Shown here: piece after piece, positions 15,405 to 24,853 of the stretch | Layout: every line of letters starts with the position of its first letter | How positions within the stretch are numbered: the stretch's first letter is position 1 | DNA from: SIRX01 sp965213905 | Lineage (GTDB): Bacteria > Actinomycetota > Rubrobacteria > Rubrobacterales > Rubrobacteraceae | Reading direction: 5' to 3' | Assembly: GCA_965213905.1 (NCBI GenBank) | Contig: OZ243922.1 | Coordinates: 434,001 to 498,000, forward strand | DNA: 64,000 nucleotides | Translations under genes and position numbers: made by a program | Notes under the pieces: model-generated | What the model was told of the DNA's origin: nothing | Seen by the model: the letters and a program-made list of their open reading frames with translations, nothing else | Database searches by the model: none

Positions 15405-16442
15405 CTACGCGGCTTTGCGTAGCTCGCGACGAAGCTTTTTGTTGAGCAGTTCGAGTAGCGCCCGCTCTTCTTGTGTCAGGTCGCCCTGCTCGGCGGCGAT
15501 GACCTCTTCTAACTGCCCTCCGTAATAGGCTACCACGGAACCCTCCAGGTAGTGATCTACAACCCGCGGGCTGATGTAGGAGGACCGGGCGATGTCCCTG
15601 GTGTTGCCGAGCCTCTCCGCAACGGCGTCCACCGCCGCCAGCACGTTCTTCTCGGCCTGTTTTATCTCCCCGACCGGCCCGGCCTCCGCGAGCTGGAGCG
15701 CGGCGAGCAGCGTGCCGGCCCAGGTCCGGAAGTCTTTGGCCGTGAACTCTTTGCCCATAACTTCTTTGATGTAGGCGTTCAGATCCCGGGATTTTACGTC
15801 CTTTAGCTTTCCGCCCGCGTCGTAGTACTTGAAGATTTCGTACCCCGGCAGGGAGGCGCACTCCTCCACGACCTGCCGCAGCTTTTCGTCCGTAACGACC
15901 TTGCGCTGCGCCTGGCCCCACTTGCCGGTGTACTCGAAGATTAGGCTATCGCCCTCCACGCTGAGGTGCTTGCGCCTCAGCGTCGCTATGCCGAACGTTT
16001 TGTTGTTCTTGGCGTATCGCTCTTCGCCAACCCGGAAATACGCGGCGTTTACCAGACGTGTCATGGCCGCCAAAACTTTCTCCCGGTCCAGGTTCTCGTG
16101 TCTGAGGTGCTCGCTCGTTTTGCGGCGCATCTCCGGCAGCGCGTCGGCGAACCTCAGGATGCGCCCGAACTTCTCGCGCTCTTTTCTTTCGCGGTATCCC
16201 GCGTGGTAAACGTATTGCAACCTGCCCGCCGAATCGTAGCCTACCGCCTGTACCTTCGCCGACGGCGCGCGGGCGATACGGGCATCCCGCCAGGCGGGCG
16301 GGACTTTCAGGTTCTCTATGCGGGACAAGACTTTTTCCTCCCGCACGGTCTCGTTCATATCCGGGTAGCGGTAGAAAAACCCTCGTTCTTTGGAGCCTAA
16401 ACGCCGTATCCCCGTTGTGTACAGTACATGCCGACTCATCAC
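15405..16442 (-). CDS. DNA topoisomerase IB (poxvirus-like)
   Basis: 345 aa enzyme relaxing supercoils through a 3'-phosphotyrosine intermediate. Seen: an N-terminal DNA-binding domain with GFFYRYPD, LKVPPAWRDARIARAP, VGYDSAGRLQYVYH and HERKEREKF-like YRERKEREKF. The catalytic domain has YFRVGEERYAKNNKTFGIATLRRKHL (Arg near 137), a KDFRTWAGT Arg near 239, and the nucleophile Tyr289 in RSSYISPRVVDHY. All match bacterial topo IB. The true start may be either of the first two Met codons. A small basic protein gene follows. Confidence 0.92.
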   Translation of the reverse strand: MMSRHVLYTTGIRRLGSKERGFFYRYPDMNETVREEKVLSRIENLKVPPAWRDARIARAPSAKVQAVGYDSAGRLQYVYHAGYRERKEREKFGRILRFADALPEMRRKTSEHLRHENLDREKVLAAMTRLVNAAYFRVGEERYAKNNKTFGIATLRRKHLSVEGDSLIFEYTGKWGQAQRKVVTDEKLRQVVEECASLPGYEIFKYYDAGGKLKDVKSRDLNAYIKEVMGKEFTAKDFRTWAGTLLAALQLAEAGPVGEIKQAEKNVLAAVDAVAERLGNTRDIARSSYISPRVVDHYLEGSVVAYYGGQLEEVIAAEQGDLTQEERALLELLNKKLRRELRKAA

Positions 16443-16555
16443 GACCCTTCTTTTTTGCCTTGATAACCGCCCTCCGGAAGAGTGACAGTAAACGGCTACA
16501 CTGTTTGTCCGCCGCAGGAACGGGTCCGGCGGACCGGCGCGCAGGGTTGGTTTTT

Positions 16556-17356
16556 CTAGAGCGTGTAGTCTATGTCCGCATGGTACCTTCCGCCGAGCCG
16601 CCCGCCCAGGAAGCTCCCGAGCAGGATCGCGAGCACCAAGGCGACCAGAATTCCTATACCAACGGCGCCCTGTGAGACCAGGTTGTCGAAACCGGGCAAC
16701 AAGTTGTTCTGAAAGAAACCCTGGAGGCGCTCCACGACCGGCGCCGGCAAGAACCCGCTAAAGATGCCGGCGGCCAGCACGAGCAAGACCGCCAAAAGGG
16801 CGGTCCAGAGGACCAGCATAACGCCGTTCAGCCCGCCGTCGAAACGCGCCAGACGCCCCGAGACGTACCCCCCGAAGAAGTACGTGAGGAACGAGAGGAC
16901 GCCCACCAAGACCAGGGCCGTTGTCCCGGCGGTTCCGAGGGAGGCCGCACTGAAGTCCACGGCGAACCCTAACGGCACGATCACGAGCCCGGCGATCGTC
17001 GCCAAAAACGCCCCGCCCACGAGCGCCAGCAGGAACCCGAGAAAGCTCGCCAGCCAGTCTACCCCGCCGTAGATGTCCCGCAGGCGCTCCTGCCGCTCTT
17101 CTATGGCCTCGAAGTACCCGCGCGGGACCTGGGACGCGGTGGCTTCCCGGTCGTCCCGGCCCGCGGTGCCCATGGTTCGCGTCTCGCCCGGTTCGGACCT
17201 GGTCTTGCGGCCGGAGCGCCGGGTGGACTCTTCACCCTCGTTACCGGCCTCGTCCCCTTTTTGCTGGGTATGGATTTGTCTCGTGGCGTCGTCGTCCTCG
17301 CCTAGAGGACCCTGCCGGCGACGTTCGGCCGGCCTGTCTTGCGGGTTCTCGCTCAT
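16556..17356 (-). CDS. Hypothetical membrane protein with long charged N-terminal tail
   Basis: 266 aa. The first 110 residues are polar and probably disordered (Arg/Glu/Gln/Gly-rich). Four hydrophobic segments follow: WLASFLGFLLALVGGAFLATI, TALVLVGVLSFLTYFFGGYVSG, VMLVLWTALLAVLLVLAAGIF and VGIGILVALVLAILLGSFLGG. The FGGYVSGRLARFDGG loop recurs in uncharacterised actinobacterial membrane proteins. The start is ATG 17356 with a GGAGGT SD; the frame is open upstream, but that part lacks an SD. It is divergent from glnA. Function unknown. Confidence 0.7.
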   Translation of the reverse strand: MSENPQDRPAERRRQGPLGEDDDATRQIHTQQKGDEAGNEGEESTRRSGRKTRSEPGETRTMGTAGRDDREATASQVPRGYFEAIEERQERLRDIYGGVDWLASFLGFLLALVGGAFLATIAGLVIVPLGFAVDFSAASLGTAGTTALVLVGVLSFLTYFFGGYVSGRLARFDGGLNGVMLVLWTALLAVLLVLAAGIFSGFLPAPVVERLQGFFQNNLLPGFDNLVSQGAVGIGILVALVLAILLGSFLGGRLGGRYHADIDYTL

Positions 17357-17641
17357 GTTCTTACCTCCTGATCCTCTCTCAGCCTCTCTTGACGGACAAA
17401 ATATTTCGGGTGGTCGTCCGGCGCGGTCCCGGTTGGTAGTGTAACTTGTGCCGGTAGCGTCAACCCCGGCCTCCGGTTTGTACAACGGGACAAAAATCGC
17501 CCCCGTTCCAAACGGCCAGATTATACGCCGGGCCATATCCAACCTACTTTCGCGTCCATATGATAGCCGAGATGTCGCGTCCGGGCCCGATAACCGGGTT
17601 TAGGGCGGCAGAGTACACGGCAAACTATGCAGGAGGTTGTT

Positions 17642-18973
17642 TTGGATCCCGATGCCAAACAAGCGGTATTGAACCAGGCCCACGAGGCCAACGTAAAGTT
17701 TATCCGGCTGCAGTTCACGGATATTCTGGGTACGCTAAAGAGCTTCGCCATTACGGTCGAGGAGCTAGAAGACGCGTTGGACGGTGGGATGGGCTTCGAC
17801 GGAAGCTCCATTACCGGCTACCAGGACATCGAAGAGTCGGACATGATCGCCATGCCCGACCCCGGCTCATTCCAGATCATACCTTGGAGCCCGCAAGACG
17901 AGCCGACGGCCCGCATGATCTGCGACGTCCAGACCCCCGACGGCGATCCGTACGTCGGTGACCCCCGCTACGTGCTGCGGCGCGCCATAGAGCGATCCAA
18001 AGAGATGGGCTTCGACAAGTTCTACGTCGGGCCAGAGCTCGAGTTTTTCTACTTCAAAGACCCGTACAGCACCGAGCCCTTGGACTACGGCGGCTACTTC
18101 GACCTGACGACCCTGGACGCGGCGACCAGCCTGCGCCGGGACACGGTCCAGACGCTGCAACAGCTCGGCATCAAGGTGGAGTACTCGCATCACGAGGTCG
18201 GCGTTTCGCAGCACGAAATCGACCTGCGCTTCGACGACGCCCTCGCGATGGCCGACAAGGTCATGACCTACAAGACGGTCGTCAAAGAGGTCGCCACCCG
18301 CCACGGCGTCTACGCGACGTTCATGCCGAAGCCTTTGATGGACCAGAACGGCTCCGGTATGCACACCCACCAGAGCCTCTTTACCGACGGCAAGAACTCC
18401 TTTTTCGACGGCGACTCCGAAGACTACCTCTCCGACGAGGCGAAGGCGTTTATCGCCGGCCAGCTCCGGCACGCCCGCGAACTCAGCATAATCTTCGCCC
18501 AGCACGTCAACTCCTACAAGCGCCTGGTGCCCGGCTACGAAGCCCCGGTCTACATCGCTTGGAGCCGCCGCAACCGCTCGGCCCTGGTACGGGTGCCCGG
18601 CTTCCACCCCGGCGAGGAGAAAGCCACCCGCATGGAGCTGCGCTGCCCCGACCCGTCGGCAAACATCTACCTCGTTCTGGCCGCGCTGTTGCACGCCGGC
18701 CTCGAAGGTATCGAGAAGGGCTACGAGCTCTCCGAGCCGATGGAGCGGAACCTCTACGACCTCACCTCCGAGGAGCGGGAGAAGATGGGGATCGAGAGCC
18801 TGCCCGCCGACCTGGGCGAGGCGATTCGGGAGGCCCAGGACTCCGAGCTTCTGCAAAAGGCGCTCGGGGAGCACTGCTTTACCCGCCTGCTGGATCTCAA
18901 GCGCGAAGAGTTCGAGGACTACCGCGTGCAGGTAACGCCTTACGAGCTGGAGAAGTTCCTGCCGATTTTGTAG
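17642..18973 (+). CDS. glnA: Glutamine synthetase, type I (GSI-alpha size)
   Basis: 443 aa from the chosen start; it makes glutamine from glutamate, ammonium and ATP in the cytoplasm, the next step after nitrite reduction. Seen: FTDILGTLKSFAI; GFDGSSITGYQDIEESDM; GPELEFFYFKD; an NGSGMHTHQSL metal/ATP block; NRSALVRVPG; and ATRMELRCPDPSANIYL. It lacks the 25-residue insert of the GSI-beta class. NLYDLTSEER occupies the adenylylation-site position, but the context is alpha-like. TTG 17642 lies 5 nt after a perfect AGGAGG; the alternative ATG 17627 has no SD and its codons contain that AGGAGG. Confidence 0.93.
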   Translation: MDPDAKQAVLNQAHEANVKFIRLQFTDILGTLKSFAITVEELEDALDGGMGFDGSSITGYQDIEESDMIAMPDPGSFQIIPWSPQDEPTARMICDVQTPDGDPYVGDPRYVLRRAIERSKEMGFDKFYVGPELEFFYFKDPYSTEPLDYGGYFDLTTLDAATSLRRDTVQTLQQLGIKVEYSHHEVGVSQHEIDLRFDDALAMADKVMTYKTVVKEVATRHGVYATFMPKPLMDQNGSGMHTHQSLFTDGKNSFFDGDSEDYLSDEAKAFIAGQLRHARELSIIFAQHVNSYKRLVPGYEAPVYIAWSRRNRSALVRVPGFHPGEEKATRMELRCPDPSANIYLVLAALLHAGLEGIEKGYELSEPMERNLYDLTSEEREKMGIESLPADLGEAIREAQDSELLQKALGEHCFTRLLDLKREEFEDYRVQVTPYELEKFLPIL

Positions 18974-18999
18974 GCATCAGGCTTTAGCAGTCAGCTTCG

Positions 19000-19025
19000 G
19001 GGCGCGGCGAGAGCCGCGCCCTTTT
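19000..19025 (+). terminator. Rho-independent terminator of glnA
   Basis: Perfect 9-bp stem GGGCGCGGC/GCCGCGCCC with a GAGA tetraloop, followed by TTTTCT, starting 27 nt after the glnA stop. Confidence 0.9.
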
Positions 19026-19041
19026 CTATGCCCTCTATGCT

Positions 19042-19713
19042 CTAACGGTCCGGCGGGCGGTAGAAGCGGTCCAGCTTCCAGGGGCTGACGCCGAGGGCGT
19101 AGGCGGTTTGCATGCCGCCCCAGAGCAGTAGGGTTCGCAAGGCGCGTCCCCGCCAGCGACGGGTGGAGCTGGCGATCGGCCCCGGCAGGTAGGCTGTTTT
19201 TCCGTACCGCTCCATCCGGCGGACGAACTCTATGTCTTCCATGATCGGTATGGCGGGAAACCCGCCGAAAGCCTCGTAAGCGTCTCGACGTACGAAGAGG
19301 CCCGAGTCTCCGTAGTACCGGCCTAGTCCGCGGTAGACGGGGGCCAGTAACTCCAGCCAGCGCCCCAGCAAGCCGCCATCCGGGTAGCCCAACCGGAAGT
19401 TTCCCCCGACGTATCCGGCGCTTACGGCACGGTCTATCTGGGCGGCAACGTCCGGCGGCGGGAGAACGTCGGCGTGTAGAAACAACAACACGTCACCCGT
19501 TGCCTCCTGCGCCCCGGCCCGTAGCTGGAGGCCCCGCCCCGGCCCGGAGACCGTTAGCCGCGCCCGGCGGGCGGCGAGTTCCTGGGTCCCGTCGGCCGAA
19601 CCCCCGTCAGAGACGACGACCTCGTGTATGCCCGGCGTGGGCCCGAGGAGTTCGAGTAGCGCCCCCAGGTTTTCTTCCTCGTTTAGGGTAGGGATTACTA
19701 TGGAGAGTTTCAC
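19042..19713 (-). CDS. Glycosyltransferase family 2, TIGR04283-like
   Basis: 223 aa GT-A enzyme. Seen: LSIVIPTLNEEENL at the N-terminus; VVVSDGGSADGT; SGPGRGLQLRAGAQEATGDVLLFLHADV with the DxD-like HAD; a YYGDSGLFVRRDAYEAFGGFP acceptor region; and IMEDIEFVRRM. The SGPGRGLQLNAGA-type block is specific to the TIGR04283 group found near arsenosugar or radical-SAM genes; neither is seen here, so the substrate is unknown. It lies 3 nt after the MFS gene, probably in one transcript. Confidence 0.8.
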   Translation of the reverse strand: MKLSIVIPTLNEEENLGALLELLGPTPGIHEVVVSDGGSADGTQELAARRARLTVSGPGRGLQLRAGAQEATGDVLLFLHADVLPPPDVAAQIDRAVSAGYVGGNFRLGYPDGGLLGRWLELLAPVYRGLGRYYGDSGLFVRRDAYEAFGGFPAIPIMEDIEFVRRMERYGKTAYLPGPIASSTRRWRGRALRTLLLWGGMQTAYALGVSPWKLDRFYRPPDR

Positions 19714-19716
19714 GGG

Positions 19717-21192
19717 TTAGTCGAGTTCTGCGGCGGGCTGTTTCTTGACCGGCGGCGAGTCGAAAGCCGGTTCGCCGTCCTGGAGGAACGTTTCGAGTTC
19801 GGGGGGGTGCAAACGGGCCCCGCCGCGCAGGTAGATCAGGGTGATAACCAAGATCCCGGCCAACATGAAAGAAAGAACTACCCAATACCCGGTGTGTATC
19901 CCCGCGAGCAAGCCCTCTCCGCGGGACCCGTAGGACCGGGCGACGTAAAGGAGCACCGGGCCCACGGTGTAGGCGCTCACCAGGCGCAAGAGCTCGACCA
20001 GCGCGATGGCGCGGCCGACCAGCAGCGGCGGCACGCTGAGGGCCGCCATCAGCAGGCCCGGCGTTACCGTCAGGCTCGCGCCCAGGCCCAGGGCGGCGGC
20101 CACGGCAAGTATCCGGGCGTCCCCCGACGAAGATGTTAGACCCGTAAGTCCCCAGGCGGCCAGGGAGATAGAGACCATACCCAAGAGCGGCATCGTCAGG
20201 ACCCAGCGGCTGGTCAGCACGAAGCCGACGATCACCGCCCCGGCCACGCCCATAACGAACTCCGGCCAGAAGAGGAACCCGGCGGCCGAGGCCTCCAGCC
20301 CGCGTACCCGCTCCAGAAAAAGGAGTGTGAGCTCCACGAGGGCCGTAAAGGCGGCGCCCGAGATAATGGCGGCCAGTATTCCCATCACGGGTAAAGTGGT
20401 GGTTAAGGGAACTACCGGCATTAGCGGCTCTCTCCGGACGCTTTCCAGCACGACCAGCGCGGCCAGCATGATAAGTCCCAAAGAAACCGGGACGTAGAAC
20501 GCCGGAGAACTGGCCCCGGCCCCCAGGAGCGCGCCGACCCCGACAAACGTGAGCCCGGCCCCACCGGCGGAAAGTAGCAAAGCCGTGGTGTCTATCCGGG
20601 CGCCGGGGTTCAGTGGCTCTTTTTGGGGCAGTGAGATCAGGGCCAGCGCCAGCGTCGCGATCCCAATAATTACGGTGATTAGGAACAACATACGCCAGGC
20701 CCCGCTAGTGACGAAATATCCCCCGACCAGCGGGCCGGCGGTAACGGCGCCGAAGAGCCCCATCACCACGGCCGGGATAGTAGTCTTGAGCCGGAACGCG
20801 GGGAAACCCGTAACCAGGGGCGGCAGGGCGGCGACGAGCAGCAGGCCGGTCGCCAACCCTTGCAAGGTGTGGCCCAAGACCAGGACCACGACGTTCGGCG
20901 CCAGAAACCCCACAAAGGACCCAACGATAAATAAGATCTGGTAGGTGGCAAACAGCGGCCGGTTCCTTATACGCTGGGCCAAATCCGCGGCGAAAACGGC
21001 CCCGAGCGCCAGGGCGGCGTTACCCAGTACGGAGGCCCAAAACACGCTGCCGGGGCTCGTGCCGAGTCCTTCGGCGATGGTTGGCCGCAACAACCCCAGG
21101 GACGAGCTCAACACGAACCCCGGAGAGAGGGCCAACAGCGAGACGGCCAGCGTCGGCCAGTACGAACCCCGCATGGAGCGCAAGAAGTTCAC
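19717..21192 (-). CDS. MFS transporter (drug:H+ antiporter-like)
   Basis: 491 aa inner-membrane protein with about 14 hydrophobic segments, as in the DHA2 group. Seen: GLGTSPGSVFWASVLGNAALALGAVFAADLAQRIRNRP (loop 2-3 motif A variant), LGHTLQGLATGLLLVAALPPLVTGF, and VMGLFGAVTAGPLVGGYFV resembling motif C. The C-terminal tail is soluble and ends KKQPAAELD. The GTG at 21192 has a weak SD; ATG 21171 is an alternative. The substrate is unknown. It is paired with a glycosyltransferase. Confidence 0.8.
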   Translation of the reverse strand: MNFLRSMRGSYWPTLAVSLLALSPGFVLSSSLGLLRPTIAEGLGTSPGSVFWASVLGNAALALGAVFAADLAQRIRNRPLFATYQILFIVGSFVGFLAPNVVVLVLGHTLQGLATGLLLVAALPPLVTGFPAFRLKTTIPAVVMGLFGAVTAGPLVGGYFVTSGAWRMLFLITVIIGIATLALALISLPQKEPLNPGARIDTTALLLSAGGAGLTFVGVGALLGAGASSPAFYVPVSLGLIMLAALVVLESVRREPLMPVVPLTTTLPVMGILAAIISGAAFTALVELTLLFLERVRGLEASAAGFLFWPEFVMGVAGAVIVGFVLTSRWVLTMPLLGMVSISLAAWGLTGLTSSSGDARILAVAAALGLGASLTVTPGLLMAALSVPPLLVGRAIALVELLRLVSAYTVGPVLLYVARSYGSRGEGLLAGIHTGYWVVLSFMLAGILVITLIYLRGGARLHPPELETFLQDGEPAFDSPPVKKQPAAELD

Positions 21193-21273
21193 CAGCTCGC
21201 GGTTCCCGCAAGCGGCTTTACCGGAAGTGACAACGGACCGTTCACCCGGAGGTTATACCATGTATCTTTGCCG

Positions 21274-21279
21274 TATAAT
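21274..21279 (+). promoter_or_regulatory. -10 box upstream of pepA
   Basis: A perfect TATAAT about 50 nt upstream of the chosen pepA start, in the short divergent gap with the MFS gene. No clear -35 was found. Confidence 0.5.
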
Positions 21280-21329
21280 CCAGGCTGTTGCCAGGATTTC
21301 ACAAACCTCAGAAGGGGGGAGTACCCGCC

Positions 21330-22814
21330 GTGGTCCAGATCGGCACCAAAACGGGCGAGCCGTCGGGGGTGTCCACCAGCCTGCTCGCCGTCTGCTTGTA
21401 TAAAGACGAGGCCGTCCCAGAGGGCCTGAGAGAGGTCGCAGACACCGCCATATCCGGGGGAGACTTCACCGGCAAATCGGGTGAAACCACACTGCTCTAC
21501 ACAAACGGCGCGCTCCCGGCCCAACGTTTGTTGCTGGTCGGGCTCGGTGACGAGTCCTCGTTCACGCCGGAGAAGCTGCGCCGGGCCGCGGCCACGGCGG
21601 CAAAAAAGGCCCGGAGCCTGAAGGCCGAAAGCGTAGCCTTCACCCCGAAAACGCCGGGAGGTTCCGGCGCCGGAGAAGTGGCGCGGGCGGCCTCCGAAGG
21701 CGCGGCGCTCGGCCTCTACCGCTTTACCCGCTACAAGACCTCCGGGGAGAATTCTGACGCCGAGGAAGAATACCCGGTGAACTTCGACCTGGTTCTCTCG
21801 CAGGAAGACGAGGAAGCTGCAAACCGCGGTCTCCGCGAGGGCGAGAGCCTGGCCTCGGCGGCTATTCTGGCCCGGGACCTCGCGAACGAGCCGTCAAACA
21901 CGGCCACGCCCGAGTACCTGGCCGAGAAGGCGCGTGGGATCTCCGAACGCCACGACATGCGGCTCACCGTGCTCGACCGGTCCGGCATCGAGGCCGAGGG
22001 GCTTACGGGGCTCGCCACCGTCGGACGGTCCGCCGCCAACGAACCCCGCTTTATCGTGCTGGAGCACCGCAAGGGTGGAGACACGGCCCCCGTCGCGATA
22101 ATCGGCAAGGCCGTCACCTTCGACTCCGGCGGCATCTCCATAAAACCCTCCGCCGGAATGGAGGAGATGAAATTCGACATGGGCGGCGGCGCGGCGGTGC
22201 TCGGCGCCATGGAGGCCGTCGGACGGCTAGACCTCCCGCTAAACGTCGTCGCCCTCGTACCGGCCACGGAGAACCTGCCCGCCGGTGACGCCTACAAGCC
22301 GGGCGACGTGCTGAAGATGCACTCGGACAAGACGGTGGAAATCGTCACCACCGACGCCGAAGGGCGCCTGATCCTGGCCGACGCCCTCTCTTACGTGAAG
22401 CGTTACGAACCGGCGGCGGTAATAGACTGCGCCACGCTAACGGGCGCGGCCCTCGTCGCGCTCGGGCATCACGCCTCGGGGTTGATGGGAAACGACGAGG
22501 CGCTTATAGCCGAGGTTCGGGCGGCCGGCGAAACAGCCGGTGAAAGGGCGTGGCCGCTCCCGCTCTTCGACGAGTACACCGAGCAGATAAAAGGCGACAC
22601 CGCCGACATCAAAAACAGCGGCGGACGCTTCGGGGGAGCCATCACCGCCGGGGCGTTCCTCAAAGAGTTCGCCGATTATCCCTGGGCGCACCTGGACGTC
22701 GCCGGCACGGCTTTCGGCGCAAAAGGCAACGCCTACACGCCGAAGGGCGGAACCGGGGTCCCGGCGAGGTTGCTGGTCGAATTTCTAATCGGACGCGCAG
22801 GAGGACGTACATGA
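21330..22814 (+). CDS. pepA: Leucyl aminopeptidase (M17)
   Basis: 494 aa cytosolic metallopeptidase removing N-terminal residues. The C-terminal catalytic domain carries the family signature: IIGKAVTFDSGGISIKPS (Lys and Asp ligands), MKFDMGGGAAVLGAM, and VTTDAEGRLILADALSY, which replaces the usual NTDAEGRL. RDLANEPSNTATPEYLA marks the domain start near residue 185. The start is GTG 21330 with an AAGGGGGGA SD about 10 nt upstream; a TTG at 21288 lacks one. It overlaps the next gene by 4 nt (ATGA). Confidence 0.93.
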   Translation: MVQIGTKTGEPSGVSTSLLAVCLYKDEAVPEGLREVADTAISGGDFTGKSGETTLLYTNGALPAQRLLLVGLGDESSFTPEKLRRAAATAAKKARSLKAESVAFTPKTPGGSGAGEVARAASEGAALGLYRFTRYKTSGENSDAEEEYPVNFDLVLSQEDEEAANRGLREGESLASAAILARDLANEPSNTATPEYLAEKARGISERHDMRLTVLDRSGIEAEGLTGLATVGRSAANEPRFIVLEHRKGGDTAPVAIIGKAVTFDSGGISIKPSAGMEEMKFDMGGGAAVLGAMEAVGRLDLPLNVVALVPATENLPAGDAYKPGDVLKMHSDKTVEIVTTDAEGRLILADALSYVKRYEPAAVIDCATLTGAALVALGHHASGLMGNDEALIAEVRAAGETAGERAWPLPLFDEYTEQIKGDTADIKNSGGRFGGAITAGAFLKEFADYPWAHLDVAGTAFGAKGNAYTPKGGTGVPARLLVEFLIGRAGGRT

Positions 22815-23452
22815 TCCTGAAGACGTTGACCGTCGGGCCGTTTCAAGAGAACTGTTACATAGTTGGGGACGAAGAGTCTGGCGAAGGAGCCCTCGTAGAC
22901 CCCGGCGACGAGGCTTCCCGCATCGCATTAGCGGTCGAGCAAACGGAGATGGAGATCGGCCAGATAGTGCTGACCCACGCCCACATAGACCACATCGGGG
23001 CCGTCGCCCAACTCGCCGAAGAGTACGCCTGTCCCGTCCTAGTCCACGCCGAAGCCGAACCGATGTTGAAGCAAGCCCCGACCCAGGCCATGATGATGGG
23101 CCTGAAGTTCGGCAAAGTCCCCTCCGTAGACCGCTACGTCGAAGACGAAGAGGTAGTAGAAGTCGGCGCCCTACAACTAAAAGCCCTCTACACCCCGGGC
23201 CACGCGCCGGGCCACCTCTCCTTCTACGTCGAGGACGAAGGACTCGTGCTTTCGGGCGACGCGCTTTTCGCCGGTAGCGTCGGCCGCGTGGACCTTCCCG
23301 GAGGCAGCATGGAAGTCCTGATGAACAGCATCAAAGAACGCTTGCTCCCGCTCCCGGACGAAACCCTCGTGTACCCCGGGCACGGCCCGGAGACCACGAT
23401 AGGCGACGAGAAACAATACAATCCGTTTCTTACCGGAGGTGGACTGCTTTGA
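22811..23452 (+). CDS. MBL-fold metallo-hydrolase (glyoxalase II-like)
   Basis: 213 aa dinuclear metal hydrolase. The motif THAHIDHIG (residues near 57-65), a later His in TPGHAPGHLSF, the Asp in LSGDALFAGSVGRVDL and the final His in YPGHGPETTIGDEK give a full ligand set. Such proteins act on hydroxyacyl-thiol esters or related substrates; the exact one is unknown. The ATG overlaps the pepA stop, and a TTGA overlap joins it to moaB. Confidence 0.88.
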   Translation: MILKTLTVGPFQENCYIVGDEESGEGALVDPGDEASRIALAVEQTEMEIGQIVLTHAHIDHIGAVAQLAEEYACPVLVHAEAEPMLKQAPTQAMMMGLKFGKVPSVDRYVEDEEVVEVGALQLKALYTPGHAPGHLSFYVEDEGLVLSGDALFAGSVGRVDLPGGSMEVLMNSIKERLLPLPDETLVYPGHGPETTIGDEKQYNPFLTGGGLL

Positions 23453-23973
23453 GCGAGAGCGTCCACCAACATCGCGACGCGGCCCCGGAGTACGTCCGGG
23501 TGGCCGCGCTCACCATAAGCGACACCCGCACCCCCGAAGACGACACCGGCGGCGACACGATCCAAGAGCTGCTGGAAAATGCCGGGCACGAAATCGCCGT
23601 CCGCGAAATCGTGCGGGATGACGTGGCCCGGATAAGGACCACGCTCATAGATCTTTTGGGCCGGGACGATGTGGACGCCGTCGTCACCACGGGCGGGACC
23701 GGCATATCGGCCCGCGACACGACCTACGAGGTGGTGGAGCAGATGCTCGACAAAAAACTCGCCGGGTTTGGTGAGATCTTCCGCGTCCTCTCCTACGAAG
23801 AGATTGGGGCCGCCGCGATGCTCAGCCGGGCGGTGGCCGGGGCCGTCGGCAACAAGTTCCTGGCGTGTTTGCCCGGCTCCCGCAACGCCGTGCGCCTCGC
23901 CGTCGAAAAACTCCTCGTCCCCGAGATGGCCCACGTAGTATTCGAGCTCCGCAAACACCGGGAAGGAAGTTAA
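23449..23973 (+). CDS. moaB: MoaB/Mog family molybdenum cofactor biosynthesis protein
   Basis: 174 aa. The family adenylylates molybdopterin before molybdate insertion. Seen: LTISDTRTPEDDTGG, VDAVVTTGGTGISARDTTYEVV (the MoCF signature), FRVLSYEEIGAAAMLSRAVAG and CLPGSRNAVRLAVEKLL. The start is TTG 23449, overlapping the previous stop, with a GGAGGTGG SD. The nitrate reductase in this window is an obvious consumer of the cofactor. Confidence 0.9.
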   Translation: MSESVHQHRDAAPEYVRVAALTISDTRTPEDDTGGDTIQELLENAGHEIAVREIVRDDVARIRTTLIDLLGRDDVDAVVTTGGTGISARDTTYEVVEQMLDKKLAGFGEIFRVLSYEEIGAAAMLSRAVAGAVGNKFLACLPGSRNAVRLAVEKLLVPEMAHVVFELRKHREGS

Positions 23974-24231
23974 ATGGAACGCGAACCTCTCTCCTCAGAG
24001 AACGAAGCACTCTGGTTCCGGCTCTGGGACCTCTGGCAAGAGAACGATGAAGAAGACGTGATCCTGGATTCCTCCAAGCTAGAAGACCTCGAAGACGCCA
24101 TCCCGGCCATCGAAGGCCGCGCAAAGACCGCCCTGGCCTACCTCCAGCGCGCCCGCTACATCCAGTACCGCTCCGGCGTCGGCGACGACGGCATCGAACC
24201 GATCCTCTACGACGTCTACGAGCCCAGGTAG
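23974..24231 (+). CDS. Hypothetical small acidic protein
   Basis: 85 aa, not recognised. It is acidic (Glu/Asp-rich) and predicted helical, with a hydrophobic patch at ALAYLQRARYIQYR and a conserved-looking C-terminal PILYDVYEPR. No cysteine, signal or membrane segment. The ATG follows the moaB TAA directly, with GGAAGG as SD, so it is translated in the same operon. The following LOG gene begins 10 nt later. Confidence 0.65.
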   Translation: MEREPLSSENEALWFRLWDLWQENDEEDVILDSSKLEDLEDAIPAIEGRAKTALAYLQRARYIQYRSGVGDDGIEPILYDVYEPR

Positions 24232-24241
24232 TCCGGCGCCC

Positions 24242-24832
24242 GTGGACAGCACGAACAGCATCTGCGTTTTCTGCGGCTCTAGCTTCGGCAAAGATCCCGA
24301 CTACAAAGAAGCGGCCCGCTCGCTAGGCGCGACGCTCGCAAACAAAAGCATCACCCTGGTCTACGGCGGCGGCAACGTCGGCCTGATGGGGGCGGTGGCG
24401 GATGCCGCCCTCGAAGCCGGCGGCGAGGTGATAGGCGTGATCCCGCAGGCCCTCGTCGAACGTGAGATCTCCCACGAGCACCTCACGAAACTGCACGTCG
24501 TGGGCTCCATGCACGAACGCAAAGCCCTGATGTCCGGGCTATCCGACGGCTTCGTCGCGTTACCGGGGGGCAACGGCACGCTGGAAGAGTTCTTCGAAGT
24601 TTTGACCTGGGCCCAACTGGGCGAGCACCGTAAACCCTGCGGCCTGCTCAACGTCTCCGGGTACTACGATCCCCTGCTCAACGTCCTCGACCACATGGTA
24701 GACAAAGGTTTCCTCGCAGAAAAACACCGCTCGATCGTGCGGGTAGAATCGAGCCCAGAAGACATGCTAAAAGCCCTCTACCAGTACGTGCCGCCGGACA
24801 CCGTAAAGTGGATAGATAAAACGGAGACGTAG
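24242..24832 (+). CDS. LOG family protein (nucleoside-5'-monophosphate phosphoribohydrolase, TIGR00730)
   Basis: 196 aa Rossmann-fold protein. Family members cleave the N-glycosidic bond of nucleoside or cytokinin riboside 5'-monophosphates. Seen: ICVFCGSSFGKDPDY at the N-terminus, VYGGGNVGLMGAVADAAL, MHERKALMSGLSDGFVALPGG and NGTLEEFFEVLTWAQLG. The catalytic Arg (HERK) and Glu (TLEE) are both present. The start is GTG 24242. It is last in the pepA-to-LOG run and is followed by a hairpin. Confidence 0.88.
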   Translation: MDSTNSICVFCGSSFGKDPDYKEAARSLGATLANKSITLVYGGGNVGLMGAVADAALEAGGEVIGVIPQALVEREISHEHLTKLHVVGSMHERKALMSGLSDGFVALPGGNGTLEEFFEVLTWAQLGEHRKPCGLLNVSGYYDPLLNVLDHMVDKGFLAEKHRSIVRVESSPEDMLKALYQYVPPDTVKWIDKTET

Positions 24833-24853
24833 AACGGAAACTCGGCGACGAAA